From: JAIBAC01 sp046331095
GTDB taxonomy: Bacteria > Actinomycetota > Acidimicrobiia > UBA2766
Direction: 5' to 3'
DNA: 64,000 nucleotides
Assembly: GCA_046331095.1 (NCBI GenBank)
Contig: JAXLRM010000003.1
Coordinates: 868,001 to 932,000, forward strand
Positions within the stretch are counted from its first letter, which is position 1, and every line of letters starts with the position of its first letter. Made by a program: the position numbers and the translations under genes. Shown here piece by piece: positions 17,620 through 26,791 of this stretch. The notes beneath the pieces were generated by a model. It was not told the DNA's origin and searched no databases. It saw only the letters and a list, made by a program, of their open reading frames with translations.

Positions 17620-17994
17620 TCAGAGCAGACCGAGCACGGCGCGGAGGGCGTCCTCGACGTCGGACAGCTCGTCGCCGGCGAGTCTGCCAACACACCGGCC
17701 GAGCCGGCCCCGGTCCACCGTGCGGAGCTGGTCTGTCAGGACCCGCGTCCGCTGCCGGCCCACGCGGACCTCGGGTCGCCACAGTGCTGCGGGGGCACTT
17801 GCAGACGTCGGCGCAGCAACGACCGTGGAGTACGGTGCCAGCGCATCGGACTGAAGAATCACCGCGTAACGACGGCCCGCCTGCTCGTGGCCACGGGCGT
17901 CGCGGGGCGGTCGGATCGTCCAGACGTCACCACGCCTCGGGTCCGCGATCCCACTCCTCCCGAATCTTGCGCAGCTCGGCCTCGTTGTCCGCAT
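17620..17994 (-). CDS. MazF/PemK-like endoribonuclease toxin
   Basis: A MazF-fold protein with the family opening DPRRGDVWTIRPP, a central RRYAVILQSD strand, and C-terminal LTDQLRTVDRGRLG, which is the conserved MazF helix. The nearest standard start in frame is ATG 17994, giving 124 residues and a 68-base overlap with the antitoxin; a non-standard start closer to the RRGDVW segment is possible because no ATG or GTG lies there. The 163 bases between 17457 and 17619 show no gene. Confidence 0.78.
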   Translation of the reverse strand: MRTTRPSCARFGRSGIADPRRGDVWTIRPPRDARGHEQAGRRYAVILQSDALAPYSTVVAAPTSASAPAALWRPEVRVGRQRTRVLTDQLRTVDRGRLGRCVGRLAGDELSDVEDALRAVLGLL

Positions 17995-18163
17995 CGGCAG
18001 CCAAGCGCTCGGCGTCGGCCCGCATCGCCTCCGGCGAGAACCGGGCACGTGCAGCCCGGATCAGGGCCTGTCGGACCGCCTCGGACTTGTCGAGGCCCTC
18101 GCTGCGCTGAAGCAGCCGAAGGGCCCGTGCCGCTTCCTCGTCCAGTCGAACGGACAGGTTCAT
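17927..18163 (-). CDS. RHH antitoxin of MazEF-like pair
   Basis: A 78-residue ribbon-helix-helix protein starting MNLSVRLDEEAARALRLL, with SKSEAVRQAL-type helix (here DKSEAVRQALIRAA). The acidic C-terminus ending EEWDRGPEAW is suited to occupying the toxin RNA site. It precedes and overlaps the MazF-like gene on the minus strand. The 5' flank contains the near-repeats ACTACAAACGTGCTACACG (18170-18190), a possible operator. Confidence 0.82.
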   Translation of the reverse strand: MNLSVRLDEEAARALRLLQRSEGLDKSEAVRQALIRAARARFSPEAMRADAERLAADADNEAELRKIREEWDRGPEAW

Positions 18164-18271
18164 CCGCCGACTGTACTACAAACGTGCTACACGGACGCTT
18201 GGCGGAGTACGAGGTGCCCGAGCCTCGCGCGGAAGGGGAACTCGGCGGCCATCACATCGCGCCGCGATGGC

Positions 18272-18289
18272 GTGTACGTTTCGTGTACG
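18272..18289. promoter_or_regulatory. Direct-repeat operator of second MazEF
   Basis: GTGTACG occurs at 18272-18278 and again at 18283-18289, an 11-bp period, just eight bases before the antitoxin ATG. Placement and spacing of one helical turn suit a dimeric RHH autorepressor. Confidence 0.5.
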
Positions 18290-18297
18290 ATGCGGCC

Positions 18298-18555
18298 ATG
18301 AGCGTGCCGGTCACCGCCCGCCTCGACGAGTCCGTCGTCGATGCCCTGGACAAGGCCGTTGAAGCCGGACTCGCTCCGAATCGGGGTGCCGTCGTCGCCG
18401 CTGCGGTGAGGCTCTGGCTCGCGACGCACTCGGAGTCCGAGATCGAGGCCTCCTACCGCCGCCGCTACACCGAGGCCGATCCCGAGGCTGACGTCTTGGT
18501 CGAGCAGTTGGCCGCCTTCTCCGTCGCAGCATGCCTCGCCGACACCGAGCACTGA
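18298..18555 (+). CDS. RHH antitoxin (MazE-like)
   Basis: An 85-residue protein with an N-terminal ribbon-helix-helix (VTARLDESVVDALDKAVEAG, then NRGAVVAAAVRLWL) and an acidic tail. It overlaps the following MazF gene by 25 bases, which couples their translation. Predicted to neutralise that toxin and repress the pair through the upstream GTGTACG repeats. Confidence 0.82.
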   Translation: MSVPVTARLDESVVDALDKAVEAGLAPNRGAVVAAAVRLWLATHSESEIEASYRRRYTEADPEADVLVEQLAAFSVAACLADTEH

Positions 18556-18866
18556 TCGCACGAGGCGATGTCTGGGAAGCCCGGATCCCCGGTGTCGGCA
18601 CCCACCCTGTGGTGGTTGTCACGAGAAGCACCGCCATCCCCCTCCTGAAGTCCCTGCTGTGCGTGCTCGTGACGAGCACGTTCCAGAACCATGTCGCCGA
18701 GGTCGAACTCGGTGCTACCGAGGGACTGAAGCGGGACAGCGCCGCCAACTGCGACAACATCTTCACGCTGCCCACACAGGTGCTGGTGCGACGACGCGGC
18801 CACCTCGGTCCCGAGAAGCTGGCAGCCCTCGACCGCGCGCTGACCGTGGCACTGGGCCTCGATTGA
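18531..18866 (+). CDS. MazF-type endoribonuclease toxin
   Basis: A 111-residue MazF protein: ARGDVWEARIPGVGTHPVVVVT at the N-terminus, a central LLCVLVTST strand and a C-terminal NCDNIFTLPTQVLVRRRGHL followed by the usual LAALDRALTVALGL helix. MazF toxins cut mRNA or tRNA at short motifs. The frame is complete. A 33-base segment (18776-18808) is duplicated at 16630-16662. Confidence 0.88.
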   Translation: MPRRHRALIARGDVWEARIPGVGTHPVVVVTRSTAIPLLKSLLCVLVTSTFQNHVAEVELGATEGLKRDSAANCDNIFTLPTQVLVRRRGHLGPEKLAALDRALTVALGLD

Positions 18867-18965
18867 GAGCGGCGTCGTAGGGTGCACGCCCGGATGGCCT
18901 GGCCGCTGCCGCCGCGACATGAGAGCCTTGACGCTGCCTTCCCTGGGCGAGCTTCGCGACACGAT

Positions 18966-19104
18966 ATGCAGGACGTAGAGATCTACGAACCCGCCCGGAG
19001 GCACGGGATCGACGATGGTGCTCTACCTCGGCCCGGACCGCGCCGCGAACATGCTCGAGGTCGCCGAACCGTTCCTGCTCGGTGAAGGAGACAACGATGC
19101 CTGA
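18966..19104 (+). pseudogene. Decayed toxin with internal deletion (BrnT/DUF4258-like)
   Basis: The peptide DVEIYEPARRHGIDD is joined, in a shifted frame, to LYLGPDRAANMLEVAEPFLL and GEGDNDA. In related small toxins the first block is the N-terminal helix and the second a strand near the C-terminus, with some 25-30 residues between them. That middle part is missing here and the join is out of frame. The stop overlaps the antitoxin start by eight bases. The family name is tentative. Confidence 0.6.
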
Positions 19105-19374
19105 ACGCAAGTCCCACGGCCGATCCACCGCTGGGGTCGACCTGACCGCCGAGGTGCTCGACAAGATGGCGGACGAGGCCCAGGACGGCCTCGACATCAC
19201 GAAGCTCCGGCGGCGACCCGGGCGCCCGGCGATGGGCTCGGCGCCCGCGGAGTCGTTTCCGGTCGGTTGGAGCCCGAGCTTCGACGCGCGCTCGATGAGC
19301 GCGCCGCTGCAGAGGACACACCGGCTGCGGAGATCGTGCGCGAGGCGCTGCGCCGCTTTCTCGAGGTCAGCTGA
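19097..19374 (+). pseudogene. Antitoxin with frameshift before its RHH domain
   Basis: The protein starts MPERKSHGRSTAGVDLTAEV and runs in frame to ESFPV near 19260. The C-terminal ribbon-helix-helix (RLEPELRRALDERAAAED, then AAEIVREALRRFLEVS) is found in another frame and ends at 19374. A single indel in the CCGGTCGG run at about 19258-19264 would restore one antitoxin of about 92 residues. Both partners of this module are therefore broken, unless the shift is a sequencing error. Confidence 0.75.
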
Positions 19375-19444
19375 GCACGTCGCGCTGCGATTCATCAGCG
19401 GGCGGCACCTGCGTCGAGAGCGCCCGCGCCGTAGGGTCCCCTCG

Positions 19445-19493
19445 TGAACGCGGGCAGGATGTGCCGCCAGCGGGCCACTTCGCCCGCGTTTGG
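19445..19493. repeat. Diverged palindromic repeat family 1
   Basis: Outer arms AACGCGGGC and GCCCGCGTTTGG surround a core similar to the 50-bp repeats at 8011-8257, with several substitutions. It lies between the toxin-antitoxin island and the 3' end of the minus-strand oxidoreductase operon. It may serve as a 3' hairpin for the oxidoreductase transcript. Confidence 0.8.
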
Positions 19494-19504
19494 GTGTGGG
19501 GCTC

Positions 19505-20980
19505 TCAGAGCTCGGTGGTCACACCGAGGCGGTCCATCACCAAGTCGGCGACGGCCATCCCCGACATCGTCGCCTGGTGGGTGCCCATGCCCGCGGCGCC
19601 GGAGTCGCAGCCGCACAGGAACAAGCCGTCGAGGGGGGTCTGCGGCGACGGCTTCTTCGTGCCGACCTGGCCCACGATCTGGCCGAGGCCGACGCACTCG
19701 CCGCCCTGGCCCGTGAGCACCGAGTCCCGCGAGTGCTCCGCGACCTCCGCGGGTCCGTCGTAGCTGCGCTTGTCGACGACCTCGAAGATCTTCGGGAACA
19801 CCGTCTTCAACGTCGACTCGATGCGCTCGTACAGCGCCTCGATGTGGGGGTCCTCGGGATCGGCGGGCGCCGGCGACCCGACGATGATGACCTGCTTGCC
19901 CTCGGGCGCCATCGTCGTGTCGAACGCGGAGGGCACGCTGATGAAGACCACGACCTCGTCGGGGATCTCGCCGCGGCGGTAGGCCTCGTAGCGTTCGAGG
20001 TTCCACCACGTGTCGTCGGAGTAGATGATGTAGCAGCCCTGCTCGAGGACCCGCTCGTTCAGCCGGTAGCGGATCGTGGCCCACCCCCAACCCGGCACGG
20101 CCTCCTCGACCCAGCTCACGTAGTCGTCGGGGAAGTGCTCACGGCCCGCGAGCTTGAGCACCGTCGGCTGGATGCCGGCGTCGCTGATCACCACCGGAGC
20201 ACGGAACGTGCCCTTGTCGGTGGTGATGCCCACCGCACGACCGTCGACGACGTCGATGCGCTCGACGTCGGTGTTCAACAGGATCTCGCCGCCGTCGGCA
20301 CGGATCGAGTCCGCGATGTCGTTCAGGACCCGGCCGAAACCGCCCTTGTAGTAGCCGCCGCCGCCTTGGACCGCGATCTGCTGCATGATCTTGGCCTGCT
20401 CCGACGCCGCCACGAGGTCGATCGGCTCCGCCAGCGACGCGTTCGCGTGCATCGCGAGGTAGCTGTAGAGCGGCCACGGCACGTCACGTTCGGCGAGCCA
20501 GTCCTGCATCGACGTGTCGTCGAGGCCGTCGAGCTGTTCGGGGGTGAGCATGACCATCTCGGCCATCACCGCGAGCGCCTTCTCGCGCTCGGACTCGTCG
20601 AGGCCCCACAGGTCGAAGAACGGCGTCGGGTCCATGCCCGAGCTCTGCGGCGTCACCACCGTCGTGTAGGTGTCGGCGCCCCTGGGCTTGTAGGACACCG
20701 ACGCCGTGTCCAACAGGACCTGGTCGAGCTTGTCGGAGATGCCGAGGCGCTCGAAGAGCTGCTTGAAGCCGGGGTTCTCCATCGGCACCTGCAGCTTGGG
20801 GCCGAGCTCGTAGCGGAACCCGTCGCGCTCGACGGTGACCGCCTTGCCACCGGTGCCGTCGTTGCGCTCGACGAGCAGCACCCCCACACCGTGGTGGGCG
20901 AGGGTCGCCCCGCACGCGAGGCCGCCGGGCCCACCGCCGATGATGATGACGTCGTATTCGCCGCCGGTCGCCGCGCTCAT
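19505..20980 (-). CDS. CrtI/PYROXD2-like NAD(P)/FAD oxidoreductase 2
   Basis: A 491-residue CrtI/PYROXD2-like flavoprotein. Residues 9-20 hold the dinucleotide motif DVIIIGGGPGGL, and the C-terminal FAD block is GLFLCGCDSGAAGMGTHQA. It belongs to the same subfamily as the gene at 13453 (shared SDAGIQPTVLKL and IIYSDDTWWNLERY). It is the last gene of a four-gene minus-strand run and its ATG overlaps the stop of the previous gene by four bases. Likely redox chemistry on a hydrophobic substrate; exact activity unknown. Confidence 0.85.
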   Translation of the reverse strand: MSAATGGEYDVIIIGGGPGGLACGATLAHHGVGVLLVERNDGTGGKAVTVERDGFRYELGPKLQVPMENPGFKQLFERLGISDKLDQVLLDTASVSYKPRGADTYTTVVTPQSSGMDPTPFFDLWGLDESEREKALAVMAEMVMLTPEQLDGLDDTSMQDWLAERDVPWPLYSYLAMHANASLAEPIDLVAASEQAKIMQQIAVQGGGGYYKGGFGRVLNDIADSIRADGGEILLNTDVERIDVVDGRAVGITTDKGTFRAPVVISDAGIQPTVLKLAGREHFPDDYVSWVEEAVPGWGWATIRYRLNERVLEQGCYIIYSDDTWWNLERYEAYRRGEIPDEVVVFISVPSAFDTTMAPEGKQVIIVGSPAPADPEDPHIEALYERIESTLKTVFPKIFEVVDKRSYDGPAEVAEHSRDSVLTGQGGECVGLGQIVGQVGTKKPSPQTPLDGLFLCGCDSGAAGMGTHQATMSGMAVADLVMDRLGVTTEL

Positions 20981-22734
20981 TGCCCTGCTCCCCCGCTCGC
21001 CTCGTCCTCGAGCCACTTCGCCCCGACACCGAGGTTCATCGGGACGTCCATCATGTGGTTCATGAACCAGTCCCACGGCCGGTGCGTCCACCACGACTGG
21101 TCGCGACAGCCCGTGTCCTCGGCGACCTCGCACGCCGCGAGGTACCCGGTCGCGAGCCACGAGGCGCCCATCGGGTGGATCGACTGGGACAGGTACAGGC
21201 CGGGCAGGAACGTGCGCGACGCCCCCTTGGTGATGATCCCCGGCACCGGGCGGTTCAGGTAGAACTGGTCCGGCGTGACGCTGCCGCCCATGATGTTCGC
21301 CCGGATCGCCGAGGCGTTGTTGCGCACCTGGTCGAGCGGGGTCATCACGAAGCGGTCGACGACGATGTCCTTGAACCCGGGCGCGAACTGCTCGATGCGG
21401 TCGGTGATCACGTCGCCCATCGGCTCGGCGAGCTCGGGCCACGCGTTGAGGCCGCCGCTGATCTTGCGGCCCTGCCAGCGCCGCGGCAGCGGCGGCACGT
21501 CGACCCAGATGAACGCCGTGTGGCATCCGTCGGGAGCCTGGGTCGGGTCGGCACGCGTCGGCACGAACCAGTTGCCCATGACCTCGTCGTCGATCACACC
21601 CGAGACGAGGTTCATGTTGTGGCGGCGCATGTCGTCGATGGTCTCGCCGCCGAGGTAGCCCATCATGCAGCGCTGGATGCCGGGATCCCACTGCGCCGAC
21701 GCGAACTCCACGTCGTCGCAGAGGTTGTAGTAGACGCCGAAGAGGACCTGCTCGTCGTAGTTGAACTGCTGGACCCTGGCGGCGATGTCGGCGCCGATGA
21801 CGTCCTCGCCGAGCATGCCGATGAACGTGGGCACGAGCGACACGTTCGACACGATCGTCTTCGCGCGGATCTCCTCGCCGGGCATGAGGGCGTCGTCGGT
21901 GAGGCGGATGCCGACGGCGCGGCCGTCCTCGACGACGATGCGCTCGACCGGACAGGTCGTCCAGATCTCCCCGCCCGCCTCGGCCGTCGCCTTGACGAGG
22001 GCGTGGGTGAGGGCGTGGGAGCCGCCGCGGGATGTGTGCACCGCCATCGGCCCGCCGATGCCGGCCAGGAACACGGCAGCGAGCGCCCCGATCTGGCGGT
22101 GGATGGGCGGCATCCCGCCGATCCAGCCGCACGACGCGGTCGTCGTCTTGACCTCCTCGGACTCGAAGAGGAGCTCGAGGACCTCGAAGCCGGTCATGTT
22201 CAACAGGTCGGCGCCGCTGGTGTCGGAGTGGCCCTGGTGGGCGAGGAACCCGTCGAGGAGCTTGTACATGCGCCCGAGGGTCGCCTCCGTCGGCGGCCCG
22301 TACCAGAAGTCACGGTTGACCCCGAGCATCTCCTCGAGGTTGTACGCGTTGAACTCGAGCGCCTTGAGCTGGGTGGCGGCGTCGGCCTCCGACGCCCTCG
22401 CCCAGTTGGCGTTGGTCTTGGAGACGTCCATCGCGTGCAGGAGGTTCCTGCCGCTCTCGAAGGGCTTCGCGTAGGTGATGTCGGTGCCGCGCAGCTCGAA
22501 GCCGAGACCGGGCAGGTCGAGGTCCTCCATCGCGGCGCTGTACGAGGTCGCGAGCCAGGTGGCGTGGAGGTTGTGCAGGAACCCGGGCATGCCGAGCTCG
22601 ACGGTGTCGCAGTGCGCGCCGCACTGGCCCCGCGCCTCGAACACGCCGACCGAGAGCCCCGCCTTGGCGAGGTAGGCCGACGTGGTGAGGCCGTTGATGC
22701 CTCCGCCGATGACGATGACGTCATAGTCCTTCAT
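20977..22734 (-). CDS. CrtI/PYROXD2-like NAD(P)/FAD oxidoreductase 3
   Basis: A 585-residue flavoprotein starting MKDYDVIVIGGGINGLTTSAYLAKAG, the PYROXD2-type opening with a GxGxxG loop and acidic E in GVFEARGQCG. The C-terminal block has LPGLYLSQSIHPMGASWLATG. It lies 7 bases after the stop of the previous gene and overlaps the next start by four, so it is part of one operon. It is longer than carotenoid desaturases (about 500) because of an enlarged central substrate domain. Confidence 0.85.
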   Translation of the reverse strand: MKDYDVIVIGGGINGLTTSAYLAKAGLSVGVFEARGQCGAHCDTVELGMPGFLHNLHATWLATSYSAAMEDLDLPGLGFELRGTDITYAKPFESGRNLLHAMDVSKTNANWARASEADAATQLKALEFNAYNLEEMLGVNRDFWYGPPTEATLGRMYKLLDGFLAHQGHSDTSGADLLNMTGFEVLELLFESEEVKTTTASCGWIGGMPPIHRQIGALAAVFLAGIGGPMAVHTSRGGSHALTHALVKATAEAGGEIWTTCPVERIVVEDGRAVGIRLTDDALMPGEEIRAKTIVSNVSLVPTFIGMLGEDVIGADIAARVQQFNYDEQVLFGVYYNLCDDVEFASAQWDPGIQRCMMGYLGGETIDDMRRHNMNLVSGVIDDEVMGNWFVPTRADPTQAPDGCHTAFIWVDVPPLPRRWQGRKISGGLNAWPELAEPMGDVITDRIEQFAPGFKDIVVDRFVMTPLDQVRNNASAIRANIMGGSVTPDQFYLNRPVPGIITKGASRTFLPGLYLSQSIHPMGASWLATGYLAACEVAEDTGCRDQSWWTHRPWDWFMNHMMDVPMNLGVGAKWLEDEASGGAGQ

Positions 22735-22741
22735 GGGCCGG

Positions 22742-24415
22742 TCACTCCTCCGCGTCGGCGAGGTAGGTCGCCACGTACTTCTCCATGGCGGCGGTCGGCT
22801 TCCACCACCGCTGCACACCCATGTCGTCCGCGACCTTGTTGGCGGCAAGGTAGCCGGGGCCGCCGAGCACGAGACCGCCGGGGTAGGTCGACGCGCCGTT
22901 CACGTAGAGGCCGTCGATCGGCGTCGACGTGTCCGAGCAGTCCTGGTTGGGCCGGAAGCAGCCGAGCTGGAGCGGGTTGTAGTCGCCGTGCTTGATCGAG
23001 CCGCGCCGCATGTTCGGCAGGCGGATCTCGATGTCCTCGGGCGTCTCGAGGTGGGTCCTGATGACGTTGTCGTCGGACATGTTCGGGGCGAGACGGCGCC
23101 ACTGCTCGAGGACGGCAGCCTGCAGTTCGGGCCCGCGGGTCTCCCAGCCGCCCTCGATGTCGTACGGGGCGTGCATCTGATAGAACGACACGTGCTTGCC
23201 CGGCACCCGCGACAGGTGGGTGTCCAACAGGGTCTGACAGGTCGTGTGCCCGCCCATCGTCGCCGCGTCGACGCGGCCCGCCTGCACGTTGGCCCAGTGC
23301 TCGAGCACCTGGTCGGTCCCCCCGAAGCCGACGATGGTCATGAACGACTCGTCCGCCCACGGGTCGCCGCTGATGTAGCGGGGCGCCTCCTCGTGCGCGA
23401 GGTGCAGCGTCATGTAGCTCCACTTGTCGAGCTCCCAACGCGACACCTCGTCCTTGAGCGTCGACGGCAGGTGCTCGGGGCCGACGAGGTCCATGAACGT
23501 CGACTCGGGGTCGAGGCTCGAGATCACGGTCCTGGCGTGGAGGGTGCGGCCCTCCCACAGCTCGACGCCGGTGACGGCACCGTCGGAGATGTTGATCTTG
23601 TTCACCTGCGACGAGTCGAGGATCGTGCCGCCGTTGCGCAGGATCTCGCGGCCGAGCGACGCCGCCATCTTGTGCGAGCCCCCCTGGCAGTAGTTCTTGT
23701 TCATCGCCCGGTCCAACAGGAGCGGCACGAAGAAGCCGACGCCGGTCTCGGTCGGGTCGAGGCCCCACATGCACGTCACGTAGAGAAGCAGTGCGCGGAT
23801 GCGGTCGTCGGTGAAGTTCTCGGTGATGATGTCGAGCGGGCTCATCTCGCTGAGCTCGAGCATCTCCTGGCCGATCTCGGTGCGGCCCATCGCCTCGATG
23901 ATGTCGAGGGGCGCCATCGGCGGGATGTAGGTGGCGGGCGCGACGATCTCGCGGGCGATCTTGCGCCAGGTCCGCATGACGCGGCCGAAGTTGACCGCGT
24001 CGTCGGTCGAGAACTTGTGGAACGAGTCGACGGTGTCCTCGAGCATGCGGGTCAGCAGCAGCGACTTGCCGTCGTCGAAGACCATCGAGGTCTGCAGGTT
24101 CGGCTTGATCCAGACGAGGCCGTGCTTGGACAGGTCGAAGTCGACCAGGGCCGGCATGAAGTCGACCATCATGTGGTAGACGGCGTGGACGTTGGAGTAG
24201 TAGCCGGGGAAGAGGACCTCGTCGGTGGCGAGGCCGCCGCCGACCTCGTAGCGGCGCTCGACGAGGACGACCTTGAGGCCCGCCTTGGCGAGGTACGCGG
24301 CGGTGATGAGCCCGTTGGGCCCGCCACCGACGACGACGACGTCCCACTCGCTCTCGATCGGGAACTCGCTGAAGAAGCTCTGGGGGTGGGGACGCCCCTG
24401 CAGCTCTGCGACCAT
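22742..24415 (-). CDS. CrtI/PYROXD2-like NAD(P)/FAD oxidoreductase 4 (type B)
   Basis: A 557-residue protein with dinucleotide motif VVVVGGGPNGLITAAYLAKA at about residues 25-44 and a C-terminal GLYVNGASTYPGGLVLGGPG block. It is the paralogue (type B) of the split gene 58384-60064 and the partial gene at the right edge; shared motifs include VERRYEVGGGLATDEVLFPG and MRRGSIKHGDYNPLQLG. It follows a type A partner (24459-26178), and the same A-then-B order recurs at 61.8-58.4 kb, which suggests the two proteins act together. Confidence 0.85.
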   Translation of the reverse strand: MVAELQGRPHPQSFFSEFPIESEWDVVVVGGGPNGLITAAYLAKAGLKVVLVERRYEVGGGLATDEVLFPGYYSNVHAVYHMMVDFMPALVDFDLSKHGLVWIKPNLQTSMVFDDGKSLLLTRMLEDTVDSFHKFSTDDAVNFGRVMRTWRKIAREIVAPATYIPPMAPLDIIEAMGRTEIGQEMLELSEMSPLDIITENFTDDRIRALLLYVTCMWGLDPTETGVGFFVPLLLDRAMNKNYCQGGSHKMAASLGREILRNGGTILDSSQVNKINISDGAVTGVELWEGRTLHARTVISSLDPESTFMDLVGPEHLPSTLKDEVSRWELDKWSYMTLHLAHEEAPRYISGDPWADESFMTIVGFGGTDQVLEHWANVQAGRVDAATMGGHTTCQTLLDTHLSRVPGKHVSFYQMHAPYDIEGGWETRGPELQAAVLEQWRRLAPNMSDDNVIRTHLETPEDIEIRLPNMRRGSIKHGDYNPLQLGCFRPNQDCSDTSTPIDGLYVNGASTYPGGLVLGGPGYLAANKVADDMGVQRWWKPTAAMEKYVATYLADAEE

Positions 24416-24458
24416 GGTTCGACTCCTGTGTGATCCGTGGTTGGGCCGTTGACGCTGC

Positions 24459-26178
24459 TCAGGCGGCGCCCTTGTGGGCGGAGCGTTTGCCTTCGTCGGG
24501 GATGTACCAGGGCGAGGCGTACCACCAGTCGCCGGGGTCGGCGACCTCGTCCTCGATGAGGATGTGCATGAGGTTGTAGCCGACCGCCATCAGGCAGAGG
24601 CCGCCGGGGTGCGCCGCCGACTGGTGCGCCAGGTAGAGGCCGTCGATGCCGGGCACCCGGTAGCGGGCGAGCTCGGGCAGGGGCCGCTCGTTCCACCACT
24701 GGTCGCGGTCGCAGCGGATCCCGTACCACGACCCGCCGAGCATGCCGGTGTTGCGCTGCTCCTGTTCCAGCGGCGAGTCGCTGATGATGCGGATCAGGTT
24801 GTCGTCGTCGAGGTTCTCGACGATGCAGGAGAGGCTGGCCCGCATGAACTCGTCCCAGCGCCGCTTCTCGTCGGCGCGGTCCATGGCGTCCATGCCGTCG
24901 ACGTTGTACTCCGGCGTCGGCACCATCATCCACAGCGGCCCGTTGATGTGCTGGCCGGGCCGGGTGCACTGAGGGTTGGTCGGGTCGTACAGCGACGCCG
25001 CGACCATGCCCCACATCGCCTCGTCGGGCGAGAGCGTGAGGTTCGCCTGGCGCCCGAGGACGTTCTCGACGTTCTTGAAGTAGATCTCGCGGGACTCCAT
25101 GTTGAAGAACGCCCCGGTGAACTGGTCGAGCGGGGGCGGGAGGCGGTACTTCTCGCGGTAGCGGAACTCGTCCTTGGTGAGGTAGTGGCTCATGTAGAGG
25201 CTGCCGCCCTTGAGGCTCAGGTCCTTGATGCGCTGCAGGAACCCGGCGTCGAGGTGGCGTGGGCCGATCATGTCGAGGAACGTCGGCTTGATGTGGGCGG
25301 CGCTGATGACGGCCTTGCGGGCCCGGATCGTCTTGGTCGCCCACGTTGCGTCGTCACGCAGGCGCACACCCTGCGCGCGGCCCTCGCTGATGAGGATCTC
25401 CTCGACGGGACAGCACGCCCGGAAGACCGCGCCGTGCGCGACCGCGCAGCGGAAGATCGCGTGGTAGTAGCCGTGCATGTTGCCCCGCGCGGCGACGGGC
25501 TTGGCGACCGCGGGCGGCATCACGGTCGCGGCGGAGCACAGCGCCGGGATCGCGACGCCCTCCATGTGGCCGTGGGCGCCGGAGCTGAGGGCGATGTAGG
25601 CCTGGGAGACCTTGAACGGCTCGGTGTCGAGGTACTCGTCCATGAGGTCGAACATGGTCATCTCGAGCAGCTCTTTGGTCCACACGTCGGGTTCGCGCTG
25701 CTTGTAGACCTGCATGAACGGGATCGTGTCCTCGTTCAGCTCGACGTGTTGAGGGTGCGGCGGGCACCAGAACGTGGCCCGCATCAGGTCGCGGAAGCCG
25801 TCGAGGCCCGAGCATGCAGGCGATCTTGGCCCAGCCCATCTTGTCCTTGTCGGTCACCTTGGACAGGCCGTCGCGGGTGAAGATGTAGCGGTCGAGGTTG
25901 AGGTCGACCTCGACGCGGGGGTCCCAGTCCATGCGGAAGCCGTGCTTCCACAGCTCGAGCTGCTCCCACCCGGGCGCGGAGCCGCCGTAGTTGGCGATCG
26001 CGTGGGGCTGGATGCGCACACCGGCCATCGGCTCGGCGGTCTCCTGGGCGCCGCCGCTCTCGGGCCGCTCTTCGAGCACGCAGACGCTGAGGCCGGACTT
26101 GGCGAGGTACGCGGCAGTCGTGGTGCCGTTGTGGCCTGCCCCGATGATGACGACGTCGTAGGTCTCTTCCTGGGCCAC
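24459..26178 (-). pseudogene. CrtI/PYROXD2-like oxidoreductase 5 (type A), one-base frameshift
   Basis: Read from GTG 26178 (preceded by AGGGGG) the protein starts with the PYROXD2-type motif YDVVIIGAGHNGTTTAAYLA and continues to KIACML near 25810. The remaining 441 residues (to 24459, including PRHLDAGFLQRIKDLSLKGG and the C-terminal YLAHQSAAHPGGLCLMAVGY) are in another frame. Deleting one C of the CCC run at 25807-25809 restores MLGLDGFRDLMRATFW and a single protein of about 573 residues. This is either a real inactivating indel or a homopolymer sequencing error; strong protein conservation after the shift favours an error or a recent mutation. First gene of the four-oxidoreductase operon. 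Confidence 0.8.
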
Positions 26179-26232
26179 CGTGTCCCCCTGCGGATCGGTT
26201 GGAGGTCGCGCCGTCACGGGCGCACGATTGCT

Positions 26233-26279
26233 ACCGGTTGGTGAGCCAGTGTAGACGAACTTAGCTTTCGCGCAAGCTA
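26233..26279. promoter_or_regulatory. Candidate operators before oxidoreductase operon
   Basis: Two inverted repeats lie in the 208-base gap upstream of GTG 26178. ACCGGTTGGT at 26233-26242 matches the ACCA-N2-TGGT operator at seven of eight arm positions. TAGCTT (26262-26267) and AAGCTA (26274-26279) form a near-complete 18-bp palindrome. One or both may be repressor sites for the operon; the MarR gene at 27061 or a remote TetR protein could bind. Confidence 0.5.
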
Positions 26280-26386
26280 CTTGCCCGAACCGCGAGGATT
26301 CCGGTGCGGCACCGAGGACCCGGTGCTGCACACGCTCGAGTGCCGACCGTGGTCGGCGTAGGCACTCCCGCCACGGTCCCTGGGCT

Positions 26387-26791
26387 TCAACCCGGCAAGC
26401 GGAACGGTGGCCGCAACCCCTTGAACATGGGGAAGTGCTTGACGTTAAGCGTCGCCAGTTCGAGGCCGGCGACCTCTGCCGTGGCGGCGATCAAGTAGTC
26501 GGCGAGGCCGATACCCGGATGGGTGCGCCGGTGCTGCCGCATGAACTCCCCGGCGGCGCGGGCGATGACGACGCTCACGTCGTGGACGACCAAGGAGTCG
26601 AGCAGGCGCCAGACCGCTCGTCGTTCGTGAGACCGCATGCCGCCGGTGACCTCGGCGAGCGAGACGACGCTGACGGCGAGACTGCCGCTCCCCGTCCGCG
26701 CGTCGCGCAACCACTCCCGCGCGGCATCGACCCCGCGCAGGTGGGCGATCAGAACGTCGGAGTCCACGAGGATCACCCTCGGAGACTCCAC
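26387..26791 (-). CDS. VapC-type PIN-domain toxin
   Basis: A 134-residue PIN nuclease: ILVDSDVLIAHLRG with the first Asp, VSVVSLAEVTGG with a Glu, and GIGLADYLIAATA with the third Asp. It overlaps its antitoxin by 19 bases on the minus strand. The frame is complete, so the module should be active. Confidence 0.9.
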   Translation of the reverse strand: MESPRVILVDSDVLIAHLRGVDAAREWLRDARTGSGSLAVSVVSLAEVTGGMRSHERRAVWRLLDSLVVHDVSVVIARAAGEFMRQHRRTHPGIGLADYLIAATAEVAGLELATLNVKHFPMFKGLRPPFRLPG

